This document shows, piece by piece, positions 28,986 to 38,700 of a DNA stretch of 64,000 bases. This DNA comes from Dyella telluris. Lineage in GTDB: Bacteria; Pseudomonadota; Gammaproteobacteria; Xanthomonadales; Rhodanobacteraceae. Both the position numbers and the translations under genes were made by a program. Numbering within the stretch: position 1 is the first letter of the stretch; every line of letters begins with the position of its first letter. The notes under the pieces are model-generated. The model searched no databases, was not told the origin of the DNA, and was given only the letters and a program-made list of their open reading frames with translations. The DNA lies in the NCBI RefSeq assembly GCF_014297575.1, contig NZ_CP060412.1, positions 4,464,001 through 4,528,000 of the forward strand, given 5' to 3'.

Positions 28986-30779
28986 ATGAAGATTGCGCGG
29001 AAGGGATTTGTTTCTCTTTTTGTTCCATGGGTAGTGGGCCTGGTGGTGATGATGGGAGGCGTGGTCGGCTGCTCCCAGTCGGGTCAGGGCTTGTCCTCGA
29101 CGCAGGCCAGCAGTGGTGATGTGGCCGGCACCGGTGCTCAAGCCGGCACCCCGACGGCCGCACCGGTAACGCCCAATGCCGTCACGCCTGCTCCTGTCGC
29201 GGCTGTCGCGGCCAACCCTGCCAACAATGGACGTCGCCCGAACATCGTGGTGATCTGGGGCGACGATATCGGCATGTGGAACGTTGGTGCCTACACGCAC
29301 GGCATGATGGGCCGCACGCCCAACATCGATTCCATCGCCAGGAACGGCATGATCTTCACCGATCACTATGGCCAGCCCAGCTGCACGGCGGGTCGCGCTG
29401 CCTTTGTGATGGGGCAGCTGCCCATTCGTACGGGAATGACCACGATCGGCATTCCCGGGTCGACTCGCGGCATCCAGAAAAGCGATCCGTCCATCGCCGA
29501 AGTACTCAAGTCAGCCGGCTACGCCACGGCGCAGTTCGGCAAGAACCACCTGGGTGACCGCAACGAGTTCCTGCCCACCGTGCACGGGTTCGACGAGTGG
29601 TTCGGCAACCTCTATCACCTCAATGCCGAGGAAGAGCCGGAGGAGCTGGACTATCCGGGGCAGAAGAACCCTGCCTACAAGGAAAAGTATGGTCCGCGAG
29701 GTGTGCTGCATACCTGGGCCACGGATACCGATGACTCCACCACCGACGCGAAGTTTGGCCGGGTCGGCAAGCAGAAGATCGTGGATACCGGTCCGCTGAC
29801 GCGCAAGCGCATGGAGACCATCGACCAGGAGGTCACGGATGAAACGTTGAAGTACATGGACAAGGTCGGCAAGGGGGATAAGCCGTTCTTCATCTGGTAC
29901 AACTCCACGGCCATCCATGTGTGGTCGCACCCGAATCCGAAGTACGTGCAGATGGCGGTGGACGAAGGTCGTGCCGAACAGGACGTGGTGCGCGCGCGCA
30001 TGATCGAGCATGACGAACTGGTCGGGAAGATCCTGCAGAAGCTCAAGGATCTTGGTGTTGCCGACAACACTATCGTCATCTACAGCACGGACAACGGCAA
30101 CGAGTTCATGTTCTTCCCCGATGGTGGTTACGCGCCGTTCCGTGGCGAGAAGGGCACGACCTGGGAGGGTGGCCTGCGTGTGCCCATGCTGGTCGAATGG
30201 CCTGGCCATATCCCGGCCGGTCGGGAAGGCAACGGCATCCAGAGTCACGAAGACCTGTACGTCACGCTGGCTGCCGCCGCGGGCCTGCCCAACCTCAAGG
30301 AGGATCTCCTCAAGGGCTACTCCATGAACGGCACCAAGTACAAGGTGCATCTGGATGGCTACAACAATCTGGATTACTGGACCGGAAAAACCGACAAGTC
30401 GGCACGTCGCGAAATCTTCTACTACGACGAAACCGATCTTATGGCGGTGCGTGTCGATGGCTGGAAGATGCACATTGGCGTCAAGCACCACGGCAGCTGG
30501 TTTGACGAGAAGTCCTATCCCAGCGTGCCGTACATCGTGAACCTGTTGATGGACCCGATGGAAAAGGTCACGCCTGACTCGGAGGAGTATCAGTACGAAG
30601 GCCGCAAGTTCGTCGCCGAGAAGCTTTGGGCGCCCACGGCGGCCGTACCTTTCCTCGCGGCACACCTCAAGAGCCTGGAAGAGTATCCGCCGAGCCAGGG
30701 GTCCGACACATTGAGCATGAAGAAGGCCATCGACGGAGCCATGCAGAAGCTGCAGAGCCCGAACGGCAGCAGCAACTGA
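28986..30779 (+). CDS. Sulfatase lipoprotein (arylsulfatase A family)
   Basis: A 597-residue sulfatase that should remove sulfate esters from a sugar or aryl substrate. The N-terminus is a lipoprotein signal (VVMMGGVVGC) followed by a 60-residue Ala/Thr/Pro/Gly linker. The catalytic domain starts RPNIVVIWGDDIGMW with the first metal-binding Asp pair. The modification motif is Cys133 in PSCTAGRAAF, the C-x-A-x-R form that is converted to formylglycine. FGKNHLGDRNEF, STDNGNEFMFFPDGG and a C-terminal subdomain complete the fold. The maturase (FGE or anSME) is not in this window. Proximity to the glycan locus suggests a role on sulfated glycans, which is inference. A strong hairpin ends the transcript. 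Confidence 0.92.
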   Translation: MKIARKGFVSLFVPWVVGLVVMMGGVVGCSQSGQGLSSTQASSGDVAGTGAQAGTPTAAPVTPNAVTPAPVAAVAANPANNGRRPNIVVIWGDDIGMWNVGAYTHGMMGRTPNIDSIARNGMIFTDHYGQPSCTAGRAAFVMGQLPIRTGMTTIGIPGSTRGIQKSDPSIAEVLKSAGYATAQFGKNHLGDRNEFLPTVHGFDEWFGNLYHLNAEEEPEELDYPGQKNPAYKEKYGPRGVLHTWATDTDDSTTDAKFGRVGKQKIVDTGPLTRKRMETIDQEVTDETLKYMDKVGKGDKPFFIWYNSTAIHVWSHPNPKYVQMAVDEGRAEQDVVRARMIEHDELVGKILQKLKDLGVADNTIVIYSTDNGNEFMFFPDGGYAPFRGEKGTTWEGGLRVPMLVEWPGHIPAGREGNGIQSHEDLYVTLAAAAGLPNLKEDLLKGYSMNGTKYKVHLDGYNNLDYWTGKTDKSARREIFYYDETDLMAVRVDGWKMHIGVKHHGSWFDEKSYPSVPYIVNLLMDPMEKVTPDSEEYQYEGRKFVAEKLWAPTAAVPFLAAHLKSLEEYPPSQGSDTLSMKKAIDGAMQKLQSPNGSSN

Positions 30780-30787
30780 TTGCTTCA

Positions 30788-30831
30788 GGGAATGCCGGAT
30801 GCCGGGGATATGTCCGGCATCCGGCGTTCCC
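30788..30831 (+). terminator. Long hairpin terminator after the sulfatase
   Basis: GGGAATGCCGGATGCCGG (30788-30805) pairs with CCGGCATCCGGCGTTCCC (30814-30831) over 18 positions with a single G-T pair and an 8-nt loop. It starts 9 nt after the stop codon. A T-containing tail (TGTCGAGTTGTTT) follows. The rest of the gap to the regulator at 31128 holds only a possible -10 (TATACA, 31048-31053). Confidence 0.7.
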
Positions 30832-31127
30832 TGTCGAGTTGTTTCGCCCTGGTGATCCGTGTCATCAGGGCGTCTTGATGGAGTACCGGGCGACTCGGTC
30901 ATTTCCTTTGTGCTGTTTGCCTGCTTCATGTGGGCGGCACGCCCGATCCATCGAACAACCAGGCGCTGCACCGCCGAGTGAGAACCGTGTCTCATTTTTG
31001 CCGCAGATATTTGCCGAATTTACGTGGCTTGCGAATTTCGGACAGGTTATACATAGGCTTGCACGGAGCTTTCGCCAGGCCGTGACCATGAAACCTGTCG
31101 CTTGGGGGAGCGGCGTATCCTGATTTG

Positions 31128-32099
31128 ATGCGGGGGCGGCTGGTGAATCGAATCACCGGTTTGAAATTCGACGAGTTCGAAACCACGATGCGCGGTGTGC
31201 GCGGGCATTACATTCCCGTGGGATCGAGTACCCGTGATTGGCAGATGCATCATGTCCCACTGGTCGACATGGACATCATGGTTGGCCAGAACGGCGGTGG
31301 TGCCATCTATGAAGGCGCCTGCCATGCCGGCAATTTCGGTCTGTTCATTCCGCTATCCGAACCCGGCTCGCTCGCCGTCAATGGGGAGCAGGCCGGCACC
31401 ACCACATTGTCCTGGCTGGTGCCCGAGCGCGAATTTCGCGTATACAACAGCGATGTTTTCTCGTGGATCGGGGTAAGTGTGGCCGGCGAGACCGTCCACC
31501 AGTGGCTGGACCTGACTCACGAAGATTTCCGCCCCGATCTGCATAGTCACCGCATCGGCGCAGTCGAAGGCGCGCTCATGCGCCGGTTGCAGGACATCAT
31601 CCAGCGCATGGCCGGGGCATCCGACACCGGCAACGCGACCATGGATGACGCCAGTCAGGCCATGCTTCATGCGCAATTGTCCTGGGCCATCTACGAGGCG
31701 GTTCAGTCGGCAGGGGGCGCGCGTTCTGCAGCGCAAGGTCGACCGCGCCTGTCGCGCGGAGTGGTGCTTGGGCGGGCCCTACAGTGGCTGGAAACCACTG
31801 ACAGCGATTCGATATACATGACCGACCTGTGCAAGGTTGCCGGTGTTTCCAGCCGAACGCTGCACGCGGTATTCATGGAAAGTTTCGGGGTAAGCCCGTA
31901 TCGCTTCCTGGTACTCAAGCGGCTCAGGAAGATCCACGACGCACTGAAACAGGCAGGGCCAGGCGACACGGTGGCCGGCGTGTGCCGGCGATTTGGCGTG
32001 TGGGATTTCGGTCGATTCTCCGACGTCTATCGTCGCGTCTACGGTGTGCTTCCCTCCGGCGTCATTGCCAGCAACAGGCGCGCCCATCCTTCGCACTGA
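31128..32099 (+). CDS. AraC family transcriptional regulator
   Basis: A 323-residue regulator. The N-terminal 190 residues form a sensing/dimerisation domain of a type not recognised by name (GHYIPVGSSTRDWQMHHVP, LFIPLSEPGSLAVNG). The C-terminal AraC domain has both helix-turn-helix units: MTDLCKVAGVSSRTLHAVFM and VAGVCRRFGVWDFGRFSDVY, ending RRVYGVLPSGV. ATG 31128 was preferred; a TTG one codon earlier is in frame and GGGGGAG lies about 17 nt upstream. It stands alone, 0.6 kb before the giant trimeric autotransporter, and could control that gene, but no binding site was identified. Confidence 0.9.
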   Translation: MRGRLVNRITGLKFDEFETTMRGVRGHYIPVGSSTRDWQMHHVPLVDMDIMVGQNGGGAIYEGACHAGNFGLFIPLSEPGSLAVNGEQAGTTTLSWLVPEREFRVYNSDVFSWIGVSVAGETVHQWLDLTHEDFRPDLHSHRIGAVEGALMRRLQDIIQRMAGASDTGNATMDDASQAMLHAQLSWAIYEAVQSAGGARSAAQGRPRLSRGVVLGRALQWLETTDSDSIYMTDLCKVAGVSSRTLHAVFMESFGVSPYRFLVLKRLRKIHDALKQAGPGDTVAGVCRRFGVWDFGRFSDVYRRVYGVLPSGVIASNRRAHPSH

Positions 32100-32125
32100 T
32101 GGCTGAACCTCGCCGATGACGACGT

Positions 32126-32147
32126 GCGCCGACGAGGCCGTCGGCGC
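32126..32147 (+). terminator. Hairpin after the AraC regulator
   Basis: GCGCCGAC (32126-32133), loop GAGGCC, GTCGGCGC (32140-32147): an 8-bp perfect stem 26 nt after the stop codon. No U-tract follows. Confidence 0.45.
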
Positions 32148-32710
32148 CTGAATGCGCTCGTTGCACGCGCGCAGCACGCCATGTCCAACCTCACGCGCCT
32201 TGCCCGTGGGCGCCTGCGCGTCTGTGCGCATGTCATGGCGTGGCCGGCCGTGGGAACAACATCTTTGGCAAAAACTGGCAAAAAATCGCGCCGGTTTCGA
32301 TCGCGACGAGAGCGGGCCATTTCTTTTTGCGAAGAAGGGATAGGTCGCATGGCCTTGCATGCGTGTGCTTGCCGTGGTGACGCAAGTCCGCATGGACGCG
32401 GCATTTCGCGACCGTTGCCGGGGAGGTCCGCGCACCTGCCTGCGAACGGAGTGCACATTCCATTCGCGCGCCTCGTCACGTTTCGCGTACTCAACCACGC
32501 CGGCGATTTTCGTGAACTTGGTGATGGAGACGAAGAAAACGTGAGTGACCGAAAACCTTGCGCAGGTTCACCCTTGAACGAACGAACTTGCGGCGCACCG
32601 ATGTGATGACTTTCCATCGCGCGCCCGTCGGCCCTGATGCGGGTCGATGAGGGGGAGCGAGTTCGATGACTGGGCGCCATGCCTTTCGAACTCGTTGATG
32701 GGGAGATTCA
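32148..32710. other. 563-bp leader region of the trimeric autotransporter
   Basis: No gene is supported. The only visible features are a short direct repeat TGGCAAAAAC/TGGCAAAAAA at 32276-32295, 415 bp before the autotransporter start, and the ribosome site GGGAG at 32701-32705. No sigma-70 promoter stood out. Confidence 0.35.
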
Positions 32711-35700
32711 ATGAACACGATCTACAGCAAGATCTGGAGTCCTGCGCTTGGGGCGGTAGTGGTTGCCTCCGAGCTTGCACGTGCCCATGGAAAGGGGCGC
32801 AGTGGCGCGACCGCGCGTCGCGCCGTTGCCGCTGCGGTGGTGCTGTCGCTGGCGCTTGCGCCGCTGACATCGCATGCGGCGGTGTGCAGTGGCGTCTTCA
32901 CTGCCGGCCAGAAACCCACGGCCACGGGGACGTCGATGGCCTGCGGCGACGTGGCGGCTGCCACCGGACAACACGCCACGGCGCTCGGCAACAACACGCT
33001 GGCCAGCGGCGATCACAGCAGCGCCCTGGGTGATGGCGCGTCGGCTTCCGCCAGCAGCACGACGGCCGTGGGCGACGGCAGCGTGGCCACTGCCGCAGGC
33101 AGCGTGGCGCTGGGCCAGGGTTCGGTGGCCAATGAAGTGAACACCGTTTCGGTGGGCGTGGCAGGCAAGGAGCGCCGCATCACCAACGTGGACGATGGCG
33201 TGAATGCCCACGACGCCGTGAACAAGGAACAGCTCGACGCTACCGCCGCGCAAGCCAACACCAACCTGGTCAATGCCACGCGTTACCTCAAGGCCACCGG
33301 CAAGGGTGACGGCAGCGACGATGCACAGGCGTTGGGCACGCAGGCCGTGGCCATCGGCGCCAAGGCGAGCACGGCGGCAGGCATGCACGGCGCGACGGCG
33401 GTGGGTGCGGGCAGTCATGCGGACGGCAATATCGGTTCCGCCTTCGGCAGCAATGCCTACGCGCAGGGCAATGCCTCCACGGCCATGGGTGGCAACGCGG
33501 TCGCCGCAGGTGGCTCCGCGACGGCCGTGGGTGCGAATGCGGTCGCCTACGGTCTGGGCAATCTCGCGGTGGGCGATGTCGCCACCGCCTATAGTCAGGG
33601 TGGTGCCACCACGGCCATCGGCACGGGGGCGGACGCCGAGGCCGACGGCGCCACCGCGATTGGTGCCGAAGCCTCTGCCTACGGTGGCGGCGGCGTATCG
33701 GTGGGCCGGCAGGCCGCCTCGGGTGGTGAAGCCAGCGTGGCCGTCGGCGCACGCAGCGCTGCCACGACGTTTGGCACGGCGGTGGGTGGCTATAGCCAGG
33801 CCATCGGCGAGCGCAGCACCAGCGTCGGCGCGTATAGCGCCGCCGTCGGTGCGCACAGCGTAGCCGTCGGCGAATATGCCGCCGCCACCGACGACAACAG
33901 CGTCGCCATCGGCGGCAGCACGTGGACCGATACCAATGGCAACGGCAAGCCCGACCCGGGCGAAGCCACCATGGCCAGCGGCCACGGCGCGATCGCGATC
34001 GGCGCGCAGGCTTCCGCGCAGGGTGAAGGTGCGCAGGCCGTGGGTTACCAGAGCTCGGCCAGCGGCGCACAGAGCAGCGCCAGCGGTGCGATGAGTTCCG
34101 CCGCGGGCCACGGTGCCACGGCAACCGGTGCGCAGAGCGTCGCGCAAGGCGAGCAGGCTACTGCCGAAGGCAACATGGCTTACGCGAGCAGCGATTATGC
34201 GACGGCCGTGGGTTCGGCCAGTTTTGCTGATGGCACCGGTGCATCGGCAGCAGGCAGTGGTGCAACGGCCATAGGCAACAACAGCACGGCCGCCGGTTAC
34301 GCCAGCACCGCCACGGGCATCCATGCCGTGGCCGTGGGCGCAGGCGCGCAGGCACAGACCAACAGCAGCACGGCCCTGGGTGGTGCCGCCACGGCCGCGG
34401 GCAGTGATGCCACCGCCCTGGGCGCCAGCGCATTGGCCGCGGGTGGTTATGCCGTGGCCACCGGTTATCAGGCACAGGCACTTGGCGACAACACCGTGGC
34501 CGTGGGCAGCCTGACCAAGGCGAAGGCGGCGAACAGCGTGGTGGTGGGTACGGCCGCTTCCGTGGATGCCAACTCCAGCGGTTCCATCGTCATGGGATAC
34601 GGCGCGGCCGCCACGGATGGCACGGACAGCAGTGGAAATCCGCGCGGCTCGATCAACAGCGTGGTGATCGGCAACAACGCACTGGCGTATTCCGGTGCGC
34701 AGAACGGCATCGCCATCGGCTACCAGGCCGCCGTGGCACAAAACTCCCTCGACGCCATTGCGCTGGGCGTGCGCTCGGTGGGTTACGGCCAGGGCTCGAT
34801 GGCCTTGGGCACGGGCACGTACGCACTCGGCCAGGGCTCGACGGCCATCGGCGGCTGGCTGGATGTCAATGGTGACGGCAAGCTGCCGCGCTCGGGCACC
34901 AGCGGTGGCGAACTGACCTGGGCTTATGGCAAGGGTTCGAACGCCTATGGCGCCGCGGCGACGGCCTTCGGTGATTACGCGATGGCGCTTGGCACGCTGG
35001 CCTATGCCGGCGGCAGCCAGGATGCCGGCGATGGTGCGCTGAGCGGTTCGGTGGCGGTGGGCTACAAGTCGTTTGCCGCAGGCGACGGCACGGTGGCGGT
35101 CGGTCGCGAGGCGCTTACCCAGCACGATGGCGCGACGGCCGTCGGCTATGCCAGCGTTGCCTTCGGCCAGGACAGCGTGGCGCTGGGTCACGGTGCGGTC
35201 GCAGCCTACGACAACGACATGGCGCTGGGCTCGGGTGCCTGGGCCGGTGGCGGCTATGGCACGCGCAACATGGCCATTGGCGTGGGCGCCACCGCGGGCA
35301 ATCCGAACGCGGACAGCGACGATCCCAGCCAGAACGTCAGTGATTCGATGGCCATTGGCGCAGGCTCCTCGGCCATCAGCAACCAGTCGCAGGCGATGGG
35401 TGTCAATGCGATGGCCAGCGGCGTGCAGAGCGTGGCCATCGGCAATCAGGCCGACGTCGCCGCTGACTACGGTACCGCCGTAGGCTCGGCCAGCTTCGCG
35501 ATGGGCACCGGCGCTACCGCGGCAGGCAGTGGTGCCACCGCCATCGGCAGCGTGAGCGCGGCGGTGGGTTACAACGCCACGGCCACGGCCGACAACAGCG
35601 TGGCGCTCGGCGCCAACGCGCTGGCCGATCGTGCCAACAGCGTGTCGGTGGGCAGTGCGGGTGCGGAGCGCCAGGTCACCAACGTGGCTGCCGGTACGCA

Positions 35701-38700
35701 GGGCACCGATGCGGTGAACGTGGCGCAGTTGGGACAGGCCACGCAGTACGAGGCGTTTGGTCCGCACGAAGGGCCGGGCGCCACCATCAACGGCGATTTC
35801 GTGCCAGCGTCGGCCACCGGCATTGGTGGCGTTGCCGTGGGCATGAACGCGGTGGCGAGCGGCGCGTTCGCTACGGCGTATGGCCTGGTGGCCCGCGCCA
35901 CCAACAGCGAAACGCTGGCTGTGGGCGACTGGACCGATGTCGAAGGTTTCGGCGCGACCGGTGTTGGTGGCAGCGCCAAGGCATTTGGCGACTGGTCGAC
36001 GGCGCTGGGTGCGCATGCGTCCACGCCCGCCGAAGGCGCGACGGCCGTCGGTGCGGGTGCTACCGCTTTCGCCGAGAGCGGCGTTGCACTGGGCAATGCC
36101 GCACACGTGCTGCCGGCAGCGGTCGGTGGCATGGCGCTGGGTGCGTATTCGCTGGTTACGGCGGCAGGTGTGGACAGCGTGGCGCTGGGCGCCGGTTCGG
36201 TGGCCAACCGGGCCAGCACGGTGTCGGTCGGTTCGGCCGGTAGCGAGCGTCAGATCGTCAACGTGGCAGCTGGCACGCAGGCCACCGATGCGGTGAACGT
36301 GGCGCAACTGCAGGGCGCCACGCGTTACCTGGCTGCCAATGGCGTGGGTGATGGCAGCGACAATGCGCTGGCCGTGGGCGATGACGCGACGGCGGTGGGT
36401 TCGGCCAGCTTCGCGGCCGGCACGGGTTCGTCAGCCATCGGTAGCGGCAGTACGGCGCTGGGGTCGTTCAGTACGGCGACCGGCTACAACAGCGTAGCCG
36501 CGGGCGATCACAGTTCGGCCTACGGTGAAAACGCGCAGGCGAACGATGTCTACGCCACGGCCACGGGTGCCAGCAGCACGGCGGGCAAGGCGGGCGACAC
36601 CGCCACTGGTGCGTACGCACAGGCCACCGGCGGCTACAGCGTGGCCGAGGGTTACGCCGCGCAGGCGCTGGGTGGCCAGGCCGTGGCCGTGGGTCTTTCC
36701 AGCAAGGCGACCAACGGCGCCACGGCCATCGGCGGTTACGCCAATGCGTCCGGCACGGCATCCGGCGCATTCGGCAACGGCTCCACGGCCAGCGGCAATT
36801 ACAGCGTGGCGCTGGGTACGCCGGTGGATCAGGGTGGCGTGCTCTACAACATTCCCACCGGCATCCTGGTGGGCACCACGGCCAAGGGCCTCGCTTCCAC
36901 GGCGGTTGGCCCGGGTGCATCGACCGGTTCGGACGCCTATGCGGCCATTGCCGTCGGCACCATGGCCGAAGCGGATGGACGCTTCAGCATCGCCCAGGGC
37001 ACGCAGAGCCTGGCCAGCGGCCAGTACGGCATTGCCATCGGCGGCCGCACCTATGCCACCGGCGATTACAGCGTGGCCATGGGTTACGCCAGCCAGGCCA
37101 CCGGTCGCGTCGACGTGGCGCTCGGCGTGGGAGCCACGGTGGGCAGCAGCGTGAGCGGTGCCGTGGCGCTTGGTTCGGGTTCCACGGCCACGCGCAGCAA
37201 CACCGTGTCGGTAGGCAGCAGCACCAACAAGCGGCAGATCACCAACGTGGCGGCAGGCACGGACAACGGCGATGCCGTGAACGTGGCGCAGCTCAACGCC
37301 ACCACCGCTACCGCCACGCATTACCTTGCCGCCAATGGCGTGGGAGACGGCAGCGACAACGCGCTGGCTACAGGTACCGATGCCACCGCCGTGGGTTCAG
37401 CGAGTTTCGCTCAGGGCGATGGCTCCTCGGCCATTGGCAGTGGCACCACGGCGCTGGGGAACAACAGCACCGCGGTGGGCTACAACGCCATCGCCACGGC
37501 GGACAACAGCGTGGCACTCGGCGCCAACTCGGTGGCTGACCGCGCGAACACCGTGTCGGTGGGCAGCGCGGGTGCGGAACGCCAGATCACCAGCGTGGCG
37601 GCCGGCACGCAGGGCACCGATGCGGTGAACGTGGCGCAGCTGGGCCAGGCCACGCAGTACGAGGCATTTGGTCCGCATGACGGCCCAGGCGGCACCATCG
37701 ATGGTGATTTCGCACCTGCATCGGCCACGGGCATCGGCAGCGTCGCGGTGGGCATGAACTCGAACGCCAGCGGCGTGTTTGGTACCGCGCTGGGCATGAT
37801 GTCCCGCGCCACCAACAGCGAAACCACGGCTGTGGGTGACTTCACCGACGTCGAAGGCTTCGGTGCCACCGGCGTGGGCGGCAGCGCAAAGGCGTTTGGC
37901 GACTGGTCCACGGCACTGGGTTCGCACGCTTCGTCCCCGGGTGCCGATGCCACCGCCGTGGGTTCGGGCACCCGGGCATTCGCTGCCAACAGCGTGGCGC
38001 TCGGCGATGCGGCCAACATCAACACGTCGGCCACGGGCGGCATGGCCCTGGGTGCCTCGGCCAGCGTCAGCGCGGCAGGGGTGAACAGTGTGGCCTTGGG
38101 CGCCAGCTCGAAGGCAACGCGCGCCAATACCGTGTCAGTCGGTGCGGAAGGCAGCGAGCGCCAGATCGTCAATGTGGCGGCTGGTACGCAGGCTACCGAT
38201 GCGGTGAACGTGGCGCAGCTCACGACGGCGACGCAGTACAGCGCCGCCAACGGTGCGGGTGACGGCAGCGACGCCGCACTGGCAGCGGGCGATTACGCCA
38301 CCGCCATGGGTTCGGCCAGCTTCGCGCAGGGCCCGGGCTCGGTGGCGCTGGGCAGCGGTGCGACGGCGCTGGGCAACCAGAGCACGGCCACCGGCTACAA
38401 CGCCACGGCCATCGCGGACAACAGCGTGGCGCTCGGTGCCAACTCGCAGGCCGACCGCGCCAACTCCGTGTCGGTGGGCAGCGCAGGCAGTGAACGCCAG
38501 ATCACCAACGTGGCCGCAGGCACCAGCGATACCGATGCGGTGAACCTGGCGCAGCTGCGTGACACCGGACTGGTCAGCAGCAGCGGCCAGACGCTGAGTG
38601 CGCTGACCTACAACGATGCCACGCAATCCATGGTGACGCTGGGCGGGCAGGGCGGCACGGTGCTGTCGAACCTGGCCGCCGGCACGCAGATGGATCAGGC

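Noticed and set aside
32708..36307. 1199-codon open frame opposite the trimeric autotransporter
   Set aside because: It mirrors the GC-rich periodic head repeats; the His/Arg/Gly-rich translation is an artefact of codon bias in the real gene.
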